Numbered from the stretch's first letter, positions 28,973 through 38,298 are shown. The stretch is DNA of 64,000 bases from Crocosphaera sp. (GCF_030064895.1 NZ_JASJEB010000009.1:1-64000); one strand, 5' to 3'. A program made the numbers and translations. Notes: generated by a model not told the origin, from the sequence alone.

Positions 28973-30067
28973 ATGGGAACAATTGAATACAAAAAAACCT
29001 TTTTCAAAGTAGCTGATTTTGTCTCTTGGCAAAAAGATGAAGCATTAATTTTATCCCCTAAATTTCAACGTAGATCAGTATGGAAACCTGGAACTAAATC
29101 TTATCTAATTGATACAATTGTTAGAGGTTTACCAATTCCTATTATTTTTTTAAGGGATCTTCCTATTGATCTTGAAACTTTACGGCCAAAACGTGAAGTA
29201 GTTGATGGACAACAAAGATTAAGAACTGTTTTGAGTTTTGTTGCACCTCAATCTTTACCAGACTATAATTCTCAACAAGATTATTTTACTATACAAAAAA
29301 ATCATAACAAAGAAATAGCAAAAAAAACCTTTCAAGAACTCGATGATGAAATTAAGCGAGAGATTTTAGAGTATGAGTTCAGTGTTCATATTCTCTCTCC
29401 AAGAATGGATGATAGAGAAGTTATTGACATATTTCGTAGAATGAATTCAACCTATTATCAGTTAAATAAACAGGAAATAAGAAACTCTCAATATTTTGGA
29501 GAATTTAAAACCCTTGCTTATAAACTTGCATTAGAATGTTTCTGGTATTGGAAAAACTGGAAAGTTTTTACAGATGATGATATTGCACGAATGAAAGAAG
29601 TAAAACTAACATCAGAACTTATTATGATGATGTTAGATGGTGAATTAATGGGTAGCAATGATAAGACGATAGACAATTATTATAAAAAATATGATGATTC
29701 CATACCTCATAAAAATAGAATATATAATAAATTTCATAAGACTATGGAAGTTATTGATAAGAATTTTAGGGATTTTTTGCCATTTTCAAAGTTTCGTGAA
29801 CAAACCAAAATCTATATTTTCTTTGCTGTAATTTATGATTTAGTTTTTGGACTAAATAGTATAAAAAACTCCGAATCTGATGACAAGCAAAAAATTTCTG
29901 AAGCAGTTGTACAAAGAATAAAAATAGCTAATGACAAGGTAAAAAATAAACAGCTAATTTATTCTAATTCTAAAGTTCAAGAAGTATTTGATGCTCGACG
30001 ACAAAATATTAAGGAGAGAAAAATAATGTTTGATTATTTGATTCATTTTGTTAAAGACTCTGATTAA
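28973..30067 (+). CDS. DUF262 (ParB/Srx-fold, GmrSD-N-like) protein
   Basis: 364 residues from the ATG at 28973. The earlier TTG start would lie in the gltS hairpin. It shows the DUF262 marks: LSPKFQRRSVWKPGTKSYLI, the conserved FLRD and EVVDGQQRLRTVLSF (DGQQR catalytic motif of this ParB/Srx-like fold), then a helical C-terminal half. DUF262 forms the N-terminal part of GmrSD type IV restriction enzymes, where it uses nucleotides. Here the DUF1524 HNH nuclease half is absent. The next gene, 4 bp away, encodes a HEPN-type protein, so the two probably act together, most likely in defence. Function is inferred. Confidence 0.85.
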   Translation: MGTIEYKKTFFKVADFVSWQKDEALILSPKFQRRSVWKPGTKSYLIDTIVRGLPIPIIFLRDLPIDLETLRPKREVVDGQQRLRTVLSFVAPQSLPDYNSQQDYFTIQKNHNKEIAKKTFQELDDEIKREILEYEFSVHILSPRMDDREVIDIFRRMNSTYYQLNKQEIRNSQYFGEFKTLAYKLALECFWYWKNWKVFTDDDIARMKEVKLTSELIMMMLDGELMGSNDKTIDNYYKKYDDSIPHKNRIYNKFHKTMEVIDKNFRDFLPFSKFREQTKIYIFFAVIYDLVFGLNSIKNSESDDKQKISEAVVQRIKIANDKVKNKQLIYSNSKVQEVFDARRQNIKERKIMFDYLIHFVKDSD

Positions 30068-30071
30068 AGTT

Positions 30072-30800
30072 ATGCAAGAAAACGCGGAAATACTATTGAA
30101 TGAATTTAGAGCCAGGGTAGAAAAGAAAGAATTAACAAGAACAAAAATAGAAAACTTATTTGTTGATAATAGTCTAGATGAAAGTGATGTTCTAACTGTT
30201 TATGATGGTCTATTTTTAGGTTTATTCACTGATTTTGAACAATTACTGGAAGAATTATTCTGGGGATTACTTGAAGGAAAAATTACGATTAATGGATACC
30301 AAATTAACAAAATTCGTAAAGTTACAATTTCTCCACAATCAGAAATTAATGCAGTTATAGCAATAGACAGGCTAGTTAGGACACATAAATTATATTTTAA
30401 GGGAACAGGGAACAGGGAACAGGGAACAGAAAAATGTCCTAATAGCTTTGGCGACTGCTATATTTTGGGAGGACAAAGATATCTTGACTGGTTGCCTTAT
30501 GACAACACAATAAAACGAGCAAAAATTTTTTTCCATAATGGTATTCCTTTTGATAATCTTGACGACGATCAAAAAACTTATTTAGGACGTTATCATAAAA
30601 TTAGAAATGCGATCGCTCATAAAAGTCCTAAATCGCAAGCAGATTTTAATAAAATCATTCAAAACCTCCCCTTATTACCTTCACAAAAAAGTCCAGCAGG
30701 ATATTTAAGAAGCAAACCAAGGGGACAACAAACCCAATATGAAATTGCATCTGCTCAACTAATACAAATTGCTTTAAATTTATGTAGAATTAATGTGTAA
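30072..30800 (+). CDS. HEPN-like nuclease of the MAE_28990/MAE_18760 type
   Basis: 242 residues from the ATG 4 bp after the DUF262 stop. It contains the HEPN RNase signature R-x4-H in KIRNAIAHKSP, and upstream DFEQLLEELFWGLLEGKI and LGGQRYLDWLPYDNTIKRA, which I associate with the MAE_28990 group described from Microcystis. HEPN proteins are usually RNases in toxin-antitoxin, abortive-infection or restriction systems. An in-frame insert of four GGGAACA heptamers (30401-30428) adds roughly GTGNREQGTE in the middle. The frame remains open, so the protein may be functional or altered. The 3' end abuts the broken toxin gene. Confidence 0.7.
   Translation: MQENAEILLNEFRARVEKKELTRTKIENLFVDNSLDESDVLTVYDGLFLGLFTDFEQLLEELFWGLLEGKITINGYQINKIRKVTISPQSEINAVIAIDRLVRTHKLYFKGTGNREQGTEKCPNSFGDCYILGGQRYLDWLPYDNTIKRAKIFFHNGIPFDNLDDDQKTYLGRYHKIRNAIAHKSPKSQADFNKIIQNLPLLPSQKSPAGYLRSKPRGQQTQYEIASAQLIQIALNLCRINV
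30401..30428 (+). repeat. Four tandem GGGAACA heptamers inside the HEPN gene
   Basis: Heptamers at 30401, 30408, 30415 and 30422, coding in frame. The same block is found at 51-78 and a shorter one near 40836-40847. Heptamer tandem repeats are typical of cyanobacterial intergenic DNA, so presence inside a gene is unusual. Confidence 0.9.
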
Positions 30801-30940
30801 TACTTAAGTGGTTTAATATTAGGATGTTGATAAGGATTTTTAGACAGTTGATCAAAACAACGATTTAATCGAGACGCTAAAGACTGATCAGCTTGTTGAT
30901 AAAATCGCTGTGCTTTACGAGTTAAGATTAAATCATACAT
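30755..30940 (-). pseudogene. Truncated RelE-type toxin gene
   Basis: The frame starts like a RelE/ParE-family mRNA interferase: MYDLILTRKAQRFYQQADQS and CFDQLSKNPYQHPNIKPLK. Homology stops after about 46 residues (near 30803). The C-terminal half with the catalytic strands (the expected GxxRxRVGDYR part) is replaced by sequence antisense to the HEPN gene's last codons. The ATG overlaps the antitoxin's end by 8 bp, as in intact pairs. The toxin is therefore very likely dead. Confidence 0.75.
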
Positions 30941-31163
30941 TGCGACGAATAGCCTTAAATGAGACTAAATCTTCTGTTGCTGCTTGTTCTTCTGCTTCTT
31001 TTAAATCATTTTCAAAACCAACAATATTTAATAATTCTTCCGTTGCTTCATTATCTTCTCTTTCTACTAAATAAGACAAAGAATCAGCAGCAACTAACAG
31101 TTTTTCTTCTGATAGTTGATTAATATAGGATTCAACTTGCTCACGAATTCCTAAATCACTCAT
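30933..31163 (-). CDS. Antitoxin partner of the truncated RelE-type toxin
   Basis: 76 residues, acidic and helical: MSDLGIREQVESYINQLSEE, then LLVAADSLSYLVEREDNEAT and a C-terminal toxin-binding tail ending FKAIRRNV. It overlaps the toxin start by 8 bp. It is the usual antitoxin-first arrangement. The gene is intact although the toxin is truncated. Confidence 0.75.
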   Translation of the reverse strand: MSDLGIREQVESYINQLSEEKLLVAADSLSYLVEREDNEATEELLNIVGFENDLKEAEEQAATEDLVSFKAIRRNV

Positions 31164-31212
31164 AAATAAAGCATAATGGATTTTGATAAGATTATATCAT
31201 ACATTTTTAAAT

Positions 31213-31285
31213 GCGATCTCGAAGAGATCCGCTTTGCGGCGCGCTAATTTTGTAGGTTGGGTTAATAAAAGGAAACCCAACATAA
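31213..31285. repeat. Composite palindromic repeats
   Basis: GCGATCTCGAAGAGATCCGC (GATCTC/GAGATC palindrome) and the GCTTTGCGGCGCGC stretch are followed by TTGGGTT...AACCCAA with an intervening 10-nt loop. These are two familiar types of cyanobacterial dispersed repeats placed in tandem. A reading frame through them (31183-31386) is not a gene in my view. Confidence 0.7.
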
Positions 31286-31412
31286 CCCTTACTGATAAAC
31301 TCGACCATGAGATGCTATTAATAGGTATTTTTCAACAATATGGTATAAGATATGAATATGATATTGATTATCTTTTATCAATGTAACCGATGAGATTAGT
31401 TATTCTTTCTTT

Positions 31413-31700
31413 ATGCACATTATTTCTCGTAAAGCATTACATCAATTCTGGGAGAAATATCCTGATAGTAAAAATAGCTTGACTCGTTGGTTTAAACTCA
31501 TTAAATCTGCAAATTTTAAAAACTTTGAAGAATTGCGTTATATTTTTCCCAGTGCTGATTTAGTTAATGACTGAGTTGTGTTTAACATTGGGGGTAATAA
31601 ATATCGTTTAATTACTTCAATTCACTTTAATCGTCAGAAAGTTTATATTCGTTACATATTGACTCATTCAGAATACGACAAAGACAAATGGAAAACATAA
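31413..31700 (+). pseudogene. HigB-family toxin gene with an in-frame TGA
   Basis: Read in one frame it encodes MHIISRKALHQFWEKYPDSK, LTRWFKLIKSANFKNFEELR and FPSADLVND, then TGA at 31572-31574, and continues VVFNIGGNKYRLITSIHF, VYIRYILTHSEYDKDKW. This is a complete HigB RNase toxin except for the stop at codon 54. The catalytic C-terminal half would not be made. Its end overlaps the next gene by 13 bp, as in intact higBA operons. Confidence 0.85.
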
Positions 31701-32110
31701 CAATCCTCTCCCCAGATATTAACACCCATTGGCAGGCTATTGCCCCTATTCTAATAATTCGTAATGAAGAAGAATATAATCAAGCTGTTGAAAGATTAAA
31801 TGCTTTAATTGATGAAATTGGCACGAATGAAGAACATCCCCTTTATAATTTATTAGAGACTCTGGGAACATTAATTGAAGTATATGAATCAGAAAATTAC
31901 CCTATACCTGATTGTAGTGGTAGTGAAATATTAGCTTATTTAATGCAGGAAAATGGGTTAACTGTATTAGATTTACCCGAAATTGGTACACCTGAAATAA
32001 TAGAAAGGATTTTAAGTAAAAATAAAACCTTAACTTTTGCTCAAATTCAACAGTTAGCAGAACGTTTTAATGTAAATTATCAAGTATTTATGAGTTCAAC
32101 AAACTCTTAG
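31688..32110 (+). CDS. HigA-like antitoxin
   Basis: 140 residues. The C-terminal half has a Cro/XRE-like helix-turn-helix (GTPEIIERILSKNKTLTFAQ and IQQLAERFNVNYQVFM), preceded by a helical region with EEHPLYNLLETLGTLIEVYE typical of cyanobacterial HigA partners. It overlaps the broken toxin gene by 13 bp. The antitoxin is intact. Confidence 0.82.
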   Translation: MENITILSPDINTHWQAIAPILIIRNEEEYNQAVERLNALIDEIGTNEEHPLYNLLETLGTLIEVYESENYPIPDCSGSEILAYLMQENGLTVLDLPEIGTPEIIERILSKNKTLTFAQIQQLAERFNVNYQVFMSSTNS

Positions 32111-32197
32111 GCTAATGCACTGCCCACCTTACGTTAGAATAAGAATTCTATTATAATTAATAATTATATAATTTGAATAGAATCGAGATAAGGCGAT

Positions 32198-32647
32198 ATG
32201 GAAACAATAAAAAAAATCACGTCAAACTTATACGAAACTGATTACTTGCAATGGATAGAAAGCAACTTAGAAAAATTACGACAGAAAAACTATCAAGAAG
32301 TAGATTGGGAGAATTTATTAGAGGAAATTGAAGACATGGGTAAACGTGAAAGGAGAGCCTTAGAAAGCAATTTAATTGTCCTTTTGCTTCACCTACTAAA
32401 ATGGCAATATCAACCTGAAAAACGTACAGGAAGTTGGGAGAGAAGTATTCTTGAACATCGACGACGTATCAAAAAAGCCTTAAAAGAATCCCCTAGTTTA
32501 AAGCCCTACCTTAGCACTATTATTGATGAAAGTTACAGCGAAGCTATCAAACAAGCTAAAGCAGAAACTCAATTACCTCTAGACACTTTTCCGCAACAAT
32601 GTCCTTACCCATTAATCTCCATTCTCGATGAGCAATTTTTTGAGTAA
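32198..32647 (+). CDS. DUF29 family protein
   Basis: 149 residues with the DUF29 pattern: LYETDYLQWIESNLEKLRQK, VDWENLLEEIEDMGKRERRA, a LLLHLLKWQYQPEKRTGSW centre and a helical end. DUF29 is highly repeated in cyanobacterial genomes and its role is unknown. It stands next to the toxin-antitoxin remnants, consistent with an accessory island. AATAAGGCGAT before the ATG is a weak ribosome site. Confidence 0.9.
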   Translation: METIKKITSNLYETDYLQWIESNLEKLRQKNYQEVDWENLLEEIEDMGKRERRALESNLIVLLLHLLKWQYQPEKRTGSWERSILEHRRRIKKALKESPSLKPYLSTIIDESYSEAIKQAKAETQLPLDTFPQQCPYPLISILDEQFFE

Positions 32648-32735
32648 ATGCGATCGCTGACTAAATTTAGGTATGTTAAAAAATAAAATAAGGAGAAACA
32701 GAGAAGCTTAACTCTGTCATCTGTTTCCCCATCAA

Positions 32736-34595
32736 TTAAAGTTTGGTGCCACATTCTGGGCAAAACTTGTTAGTTACAGGGCTATCAGTACCACAGTAAC
32801 TACAACGGATTAATTCCGTCTTCACATTTGTCGATTTTAACTCAGGAAGTCCCAACATTTGGGCATTACTTTTTCCAGGAGCAACCATAGGATAACAATT
32901 TTCATCCCGTTTCACATGAACATCCATCAACACAGGACCATCATGAGCTAACATTTCGGCGATCGCACCAGCCAACTGAGAATGCTCTGTAACCGTTATA
33001 CCTTTGATCCCGAAAGCCTTAGCCAACAGTTCAAAATCAGGCATTCCTGACTGCATATTAGACGAGGCGTAACGCTCACCGAAAAACGTTTCTTGCCATT
33101 GACGTACCATTCCCTGCCAACCGTTGTTAATAATCACGGTTTTCGCAGCAATACCATACTGAGATAAAGTAGCCAACTCTTGCAGATTCATCTGGAAACT
33201 AGCATCACCACTAATACAGATTACCTCTTCCTCTGGTAAAGCAACCTTAGCACCCATTGCTGCCGGCATCCCGTAACCCATTGTTCCTAAACCTGCGCTA
33301 GAAATCCAACGCCGGGGTCCATTATTTAAGAATTGAGCAGCCCACATTTGATGCTGTCCTACATCCGTTGTGTAGTAAGCGTTTGGGGCCTGACGACCAA
33401 TTTCCACAATCACTTCTTGGGGGGAGATAGTATCGTCATAATGGGGTGCAACCAGGGGATATTGTTCGCGCCAACACTGAATCCGATGTAACCAAGCTCG
33501 AGTTTTCTCGGTATCCAGAGGAACATCTATTTCTCGCGATCGCTGTAATAATTGTTCGAGTACCTGACGCACATCCCCCACAATGGGAACATTCGGCATT
33601 CGGTTTTTCCCAACTTCCGCGGGATCGATATCCATATGGATCACCTTTGCACGGGAAGCAAACTCATCTAATTTTCCGGTTACGCGATCATCAAATCTCG
33701 CCCCCACAGCGATCAACAGATCGCACTCACTGACCGCAAAGTTAGCGTAAGCGGTTCCGTGCATTCCCAACATTCCTACCGATAGGGGATGATGTTCATC
33801 AAAGGAACCAAGTCCCATTAACGTCGTTGTTACGGGAATTTGGAAACGTTCAGCAAATTCTTCTATTTGCACGTGAGCATTAGCGGCGATCGCTCCACCA
33901 CCGACGTACAGTAAAGGACGTTCTGAAGTTTCGATTAAAGATAAGGCCGCATTTATTTGACGGGGGTTTCCTTTGACCGTCGGATGATATCCAGGTAATT
34001 TAACCTGACCGGGTTCAACCGGGATATAGTCGCATTCTTCCAGTCCTACATCTTTCGGCACATCGATTAATACAGGGCCAGGCCGTCCGCTACTAGCGAT
34101 ATGGAAAGCTTCGGCCACGATATTAGCCATATCCTCGGCATGGCGTACCACGTAGGAATGTTTTACGATGGGGAGAGTAATACCAAAAATATCCGTTTCT
34201 TGGAAAGCATCGCTACCAATGGCGGCTCGTCCCACTTGTCCGGTTACCACCACCATCGGGATAGAATCCAGATGTGCTGTAGCGATCCCTGTGACGAGAT
34301 TGGTTGCCCCAGGGCCGGAGGTACCGAAACAGACTCCCACTTTACCGGTAGCCCGAGCGTAACCATCGGCTGCATGGGACGCGCCTTGTTCGTGACGCAC
34401 TAAGAAATGTTGAAGTTCTCCCCTGGCTTCGGCTCGGTATAATTCGTCATATATGGGGAGAATGGCTCCACCAGGGTAGCCAAAAATGTGTTTAACGCCG
34501 TGACGTACTAAGCTATCAATGAGGGCGTAGGCCCCTGTACAGCGTTGGGGTGTTTCTGCTAAGGATGAAGTTATTTTTTCTATTGAAGAAACCAC
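32736..34595 (-). CDS. ilvB: Acetolactate synthase large subunit with C-terminal zinc ribbon
   Basis: AHAS condenses pyruvate units in branched-chain amino acid synthesis, using thiamine diphosphate. The 619 residues show the N-terminal PYR domain ([14 protein letters not shown], catalytic Glu in [17 protein letters not shown]), the central FAD-binding domain, and the PP domain with [14 protein letters not shown] plus the metal-binding asparagine. An extra C-terminal segment has [19 protein letters not shown]: two CxxC pairs forming a small zinc ribbon, not part of the enzyme core. No ilvH gene for the regulatory subunit is adjacent. Confidence 0.93.
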   Translation of the reverse strand: MVSSIEKITSSLAETPQRCTGAYALIDSLVRHGVKHIFGYPGGAILPIYDELYRAEARGELQHFLVRHEQGASHAADGYARATGKVGVCFGTSGPGATNLVTGIATAHLDSIPMVVVTGQVGRAAIGSDAFQETDIFGITLPIVKHSYVVRHAEDMANIVAEAFHIASSGRPGPVLIDVPKDVGLEECDYIPVEPGQVKLPGYHPTVKGNPRQINAALSLIETSERPLLYVGGGAIAANAHVQIEEFAERFQIPVTTTLMGLGSFDEHHPLSVGMLGMHGTAYANFAVSECDLLIAVGARFDDRVTGKLDEFASRAKVIHMDIDPAEVGKNRMPNVPIVGDVRQVLEQLLQRSREIDVPLDTEKTRAWLHRIQCWREQYPLVAPHYDDTISPQEVIVEIGRQAPNAYYTTDVGQHQMWAAQFLNNGPRRWISSAGLGTMGYGMPAAMGAKVALPEEEVICISGDASFQMNLQELATLSQYGIAAKTVIINNGWQGMVRQWQETFFGERYASSNMQSGMPDFELLAKAFGIKGITVTEHSQLAGAIAEMLAHDGPVLMDVHVKRDENCYPMVAPGKSNAQMLGLPELKSTNVKTELIRCSYCGTDSPVTNKFCPECGTKL

Positions 34596-34742
34596 AGGGC
34601 AAACCGCCTCACTTAATTTCTGTCTATATTTTCTATTTTAGTCGCGATCGCCGATCCTGCCTCAATCTATTTCGAGAAAGAAGTCAGAAACGGTGGACAT
34701 TGTAGTTCAAGGGGGTTTTGAGGGTAATACAAAACAAGAATT

Positions 34743-34782
34743 AAAGGCGATACTGACAAGTTTTCTCTGAGTACCGCCTTTA
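34743..34782 (-). terminator. Hairpin downstream of the 202-residue gene
   Basis: AAAGGCG and CGCCTTT arms with internal TAC/GTA pairing, about 60 bp after the stop of the gene ending at 34846 (minus strand), with A/T-rich flanks. A likely transcript end. Confidence 0.6.
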
Positions 34783-34845
34783 TTTTACCAATAATTAAGT
34801 TTTGCTCTTGTCACTAAATTCTCTAACTCCCTGATTACACCAACC

Positions 34846-35448
34846 TTACCACATACCAGGGATAGGTTCAGGAGCAGGGGCAATTTCAACTGTATTTTCG
34901 GGCATGGGAGGTAAACTTACGTCAGGACGTTCCCAACTGATATTTGTCCGTACTACTTCAGGCACTTCCCGTAAATCTAAACGAGATACCCAGTAAGGAC
35001 GAGCATAAGCTTGCTGCGAACGGTAGTAAGAACGCTTGTCTCCGACGATAACAAATTCACCATCAACAACTTTCATGATTACATCGGAACCAGCTACTAA
35101 ATTAGGCCATAAATGAGGCATTTGAGCGGTCACTTTCCAAACATCACGTTCTCCGGTGGTAAAACCTACATCATGAGTTACTCGAACGTGGGCATCCTGG
35201 GTGATACCAGCAGAAATGATCTGAATTTGAGCTACATCTCCGGTAACGCCACGAATACGACCGACGATATAATCATCAAATTTAAAGTCTAACCAGTCTT
35301 GACGATAAACGTCGATGGGATCTTCTAATTCGTGACCAGCCAATTGACTGATGAGAACTTCTTTTTGTGCGGGTTCTGCTTGAGCAGGAGAAATTCCTAA
35401 TAGGGATAAGCCAAGAGCTAACCCTGCTAACATATGTGAGTGTTTCAT
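34846..35448 (-). CDS. Conserved exported protein, function unknown
   Basis: 200 residues starting MKHSHMLAGLALGLSLLG with signal-peptide cleavage near AQA-EP. The mature part has FKFDDYIVGRIRGVTGDVAQ (an OB- or SH3-like beta stretch), ITQDAHVRVTHDVGF, and a proline-rich end (VSLPPMPENTVEIAPAPEP). It looks like a periplasmic protein conserved among cyanobacteria. No named family is recognised. Confidence 0.7.
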   Translation of the reverse strand: MKHSHMLAGLALGLSLLGISPAQAEPAQKEVLISQLAGHELEDPIDVYRQDWLDFKFDDYIVGRIRGVTGDVAQIQIISAGITQDAHVRVTHDVGFTTGERDVWKVTAQMPHLWPNLVAGSDVIMKVVDGEFVIVGDKRSYYRSQQAYARPYWVSRLDLREVPEVVRTNISWERPDVSLPPMPENTVEIAPAPEPIPGMW

Positions 35449-35589
35449 GAACACGATGACCTCACTCCAACTTAATTGGGTAAACTATATTGAATAAATT
35501 GTCTATTGACACCTTTCAGGATAATTTAGTTCCCAGAAAAAAGCTAGGAATTTTAACTATACTTTTATTTTTTTATGGTCAGAAAGGTC

Positions 35590-36861
35590 TCAACTATCTA
35601 AGTCAAGGTCTCCTGGTTCATTGTTTTCTCCTGTTATCGTTTGTTTTAAGGTTTCAATTAGATATTCTTGGGTTTTTCCTTCGGTTTCAATCACTTCTTG
35701 ACTGTTTTCTTCAACATAAATAGTTTCAGTCGATTCAAGAGGTTCTGTTTCTGGTTCTATTATTTGTTCGATGGTTTCAGTTGACTCAAGAGTTTCTGTT
35801 TCTGGTTCTATTATTTCTTCAATGGTTTCAGTTGACTCAAGAGTTTCTGTTTCTGGTTCTATTATTTCTTCAATAGTTTCAGAGGGAATGTTTTCCTCAC
35901 TTGGTATTGGTTCTGAAGTATAGACATAATTGGGATCAACAATGGAACGGGCTATCTCTAATGATAGTTCTCCTCGTACAAGTTTCGAGAGGGTGTCTTC
36001 TCCATTGGGTTGATAGGTAATGACTCTAACCGTATCATTAAAGGCGTTATTAACTTCTTGTCCTTGTTCATCTATGAACTCTAACTGAACCCAATTTTCC
36101 CCAGGTTCCAACCCTTGTAAATATATGGGTTGCCAGGTATCAATTAAGAAGTTTTCCCCGTTAATCGTAGCTTTAATTCGCCAATCGATAATATCATCAT
36201 CGGGATCGTTTTGGGCTACAAAATGCAAGGGGGCATTGGTTAGATAAAAATCTAACATGATCGGTTCGGCTCCGTAACTGCCTTGAGGCTGACTATAGGT
36301 TAACAGAGGAAGAGAGTATGAAGGTGAGTTATCTTCTGTTTCGGTAAAAATACTAAAGGTTGTTTCTGCGTAGGCCCCTTCGTTTTTGAAACTTTCGTGC
36401 CACGGACGAGAGGCAAACACTCTGATAGTATGGGTTCCTGGGCTTAAGTCTTCTAAAATAATCGGTTCATCAAGGTTATAAACGGCCTGGTAGGGTTTAT
36501 TATCCACAAACAAATGTAAATTTGGTCCTAGTCCTAACTTTTCGTCTTTGAAGAGGGGATAATCTTTAACCTCTAGTTGTACCGGTACTGAGGTTTCTGA
36601 GAATATTTCCTGTGGTTTAGGACTAATAATAGCGACTTGAGGATTATATTGGGCTAAAATCTCTTTTAGTTCTTGGATCACCGTTGGGGGGGCAACTTCT
36701 GTTAATTTACTGGTGTTGACCGCAACTTTAGAGGTTTCTTGCACTTGGGAAGATGTTTCTAGGCGATCGCTGCACCCGATCAAACCCCAACTGAGAAGGA
36801 AAATTAATACTAAACTTGACAGAAACGTGATCAATGGCGATCGCTGATTTAACCCAAACAC
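35590..36861 (-). CDS. Lipoprotein with acidic C-terminal tandem repeats
   Basis: The 423-residue product has a lipoprotein signal peptide (LVLIFLLSWGLIGCSDR, lipobox LIGC). Two Ig-like or carbohydrate-type domains follow, with PQEIFSETSVPVQLEVKDYP, GTHTIRVFASRPWHESFKNE and LEPGENWVQLEFIDE. Near the C-terminus a 17-residue unit (ETIEEIIEPETETLEST) occurs three times, encoded by three 51-bp DNA repeats at 35723-35875. The repeats make a highly acidic spacer. Function unknown. Confidence 0.8.
   Translation of the reverse strand: MFGLNQRSPLITFLSSLVLIFLLSWGLIGCSDRLETSSQVQETSKVAVNTSKLTEVAPPTVIQELKEILAQYNPQVAIISPKPQEIFSETSVPVQLEVKDYPLFKDEKLGLGPNLHLFVDNKPYQAVYNLDEPIILEDLSPGTHTIRVFASRPWHESFKNEGAYAETTFSIFTETEDNSPSYSLPLLTYSQPQGSYGAEPIMLDFYLTNAPLHFVAQNDPDDDIIDWRIKATINGENFLIDTWQPIYLQGLEPGENWVQLEFIDEQGQEVNNAFNDTVRVITYQPNGEDTLSKLVRGELSLEIARSIVDPNYVYTSEPIPSEENIPSETIEEIIEPETETLESTETIEEIIEPETETLESTETIEQIIEPETEPLESTETIYVEENSQEVIETEGKTQEYLIETLKQTITGENNEPGDLDLDS
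35723..35875 (-). repeat. Three 51-bp coding tandem repeats
   Basis: Units begin at 35723, 35774 and 35825, each opening with GTTTCAGT on the plus strand. They encode the acidic ETIEEIIEPETETLEST repeats of the lipoprotein. The second and third units are nearly identical in DNA, so copy number probably varies between strains. Confidence 0.9.
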
Positions 36862-36987
36862 TTTTGACTCTCCTATGATGGCAATATCAGTCTATCCATC
36901 TCTGACTATATCAGTTATCAGTGGTAAAATTTAGTTTATCTTAAATATCGTGCAAAGCACCTTGTCAATTCTACTATTTTAATTTTG

Positions 36988-38169
36988 ATGAAATATTATT
37001 TAGTTTATAGTCAACTTTCACAACAGGCTGATTCTGCTCACGAAATTCATGATGTTATGTGTGCTAATGCTATGGCTAATTTAGGCTATGAGACTATTTT
37101 AACTTACCCTGATAACCCATCATCTGATTTAGATTTAGGTTCGTTATTTTCCCCTTTTAACCTACAAAAACCTCAACCTTTTTTTGTTGAGTTTTATGAT
37201 GTTCAAGATCAACTTAATATTCTACCCTTATTTATTCCTAATCTGATCCGTAAAGGAATCAATCGTTTTAATTTAAGTAGTTTGGTGTGCAAATATTATT
37301 TACCATTTCATCTCAAAAATAAAGTTAATGTGGTACATACTAGAAATTGGAATTTTGCTAAAGCTGCGGTAAAAAATAAAATACTAACTATTTTTGAACG
37401 TCATTATTTTGCTGACAATAAATTTGAGGCTGAGATTGTTAATGATCCTTATTTTCGGGTTTGTATTACTCAATCTGAATTAACGAGACAGAGTATGATT
37501 GAAGCTGGTATTCCCTCAGAAAAAGTCATTTGGTTAGATAATGGTTTTAATCAAAATTTCTTGGAAAGACAGCCAAAAGATGCTCTAAATTGGCGTGAGC
37601 AACTATTAAAAAAGAACCGTAAAAAGTTAGTTGTTTATTCTGGCGCGCTCTATCCTTTTAAGGGAGTTGACTTATTAATTGATGTGGCTAAATTATTACC
37701 TAATATCCAATTTTCTGTTACAGGCGGAACAGAAGAACAAGTTAAACATTATCAAGAATTGGCTCAAAGTAAAGGGGTTGAAAATATAGATTTTTTGGGT
37801 TGGATAGTACCACGATCCCGTTTAATTAGTCTATTTCAAGCTGCTGATATTTTAGCCCATCCTCATCTTTCAGGTAAGTCAGCCAATTTTACTAATCCTG
37901 TTAAATTTTTCCAGTATTTAGCATCAGGAACTCCTCTCGTTACTACAGAAATTCCTCCTTTAATGTCCTTTAAAAAGACCATTCCTATGGCTGTTTGGTG
38001 TCCTCCTGATCAGCCATCTAGTTTTGCTGAATCAATCGAGAAAGCCTTAGAATTGTATCCTCGAAAAACAACAGGATATACAGAAAATATTGAATATGCA
38101 AAAGGATTTTCTTGGGAAAAAAGGGCAGAGAAAATAATTAAATATCTTCCTGAATTAACAACATTATGA
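36988..38169 (+). CDS. Family 4-like glycosyltransferase
   Basis: 393 residues from the ATG at 36988. It has a GT-B fold layout: N-terminal domain with SQQADSAHEIHDVMCANAM and VVHTRNWNFAKAA, hinge IPSEKVIWLDNGFNQNFLE, then GT4 sugar-nucleotide domain KLVVYSGALYPFKGVDLLID, FLGWIVPRSRLISLFQAADI and the E-x7-E-like region NPVKFFQYLASGTPLVTTEI. The acceptor is unknown. It is a single gene without a polysaccharide cluster. Confidence 0.88.
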   Translation: MKYYLVYSQLSQQADSAHEIHDVMCANAMANLGYETILTYPDNPSSDLDLGSLFSPFNLQKPQPFFVEFYDVQDQLNILPLFIPNLIRKGINRFNLSSLVCKYYLPFHLKNKVNVVHTRNWNFAKAAVKNKILTIFERHYFADNKFEAEIVNDPYFRVCITQSELTRQSMIEAGIPSEKVIWLDNGFNQNFLERQPKDALNWREQLLKKNRKKLVVYSGALYPFKGVDLLIDVAKLLPNIQFSVTGGTEEQVKHYQELAQSKGVENIDFLGWIVPRSRLISLFQAADILAHPHLSGKSANFTNPVKFFQYLASGTPLVTTEIPPLMSFKKTIPMAVWCPPDQPSSFAESIEKALELYPRKTTGYTENIEYAKGFSWEKRAEKIIKYLPELTTL

Positions 38170-38298
38170 TATTAATTTATTCTATAAACCCTGTCTTAAT
38201 AAACTTTCAGCTTCTTGAGTAGTGAGGAGAAGATTAAACAAGTATCCTTGACCCAACATTGAACATTGAAAATTTTGGTTAAGAGTCTATATGGGAAT

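Noticed and set aside
31183-31386. 67-codon plus-strand frame between the antitoxin and the HigB-like gene
   Set aside because: It runs through two dispersed palindromic repeats, has no ribosome site and no recognisable domain.
31572-31574. TGA in the HigB-like gene as selenocysteine or programmed readthrough
   Set aside because: No selenocysteine insertion element or family precedent. A simple nonsense mutation is the better explanation.
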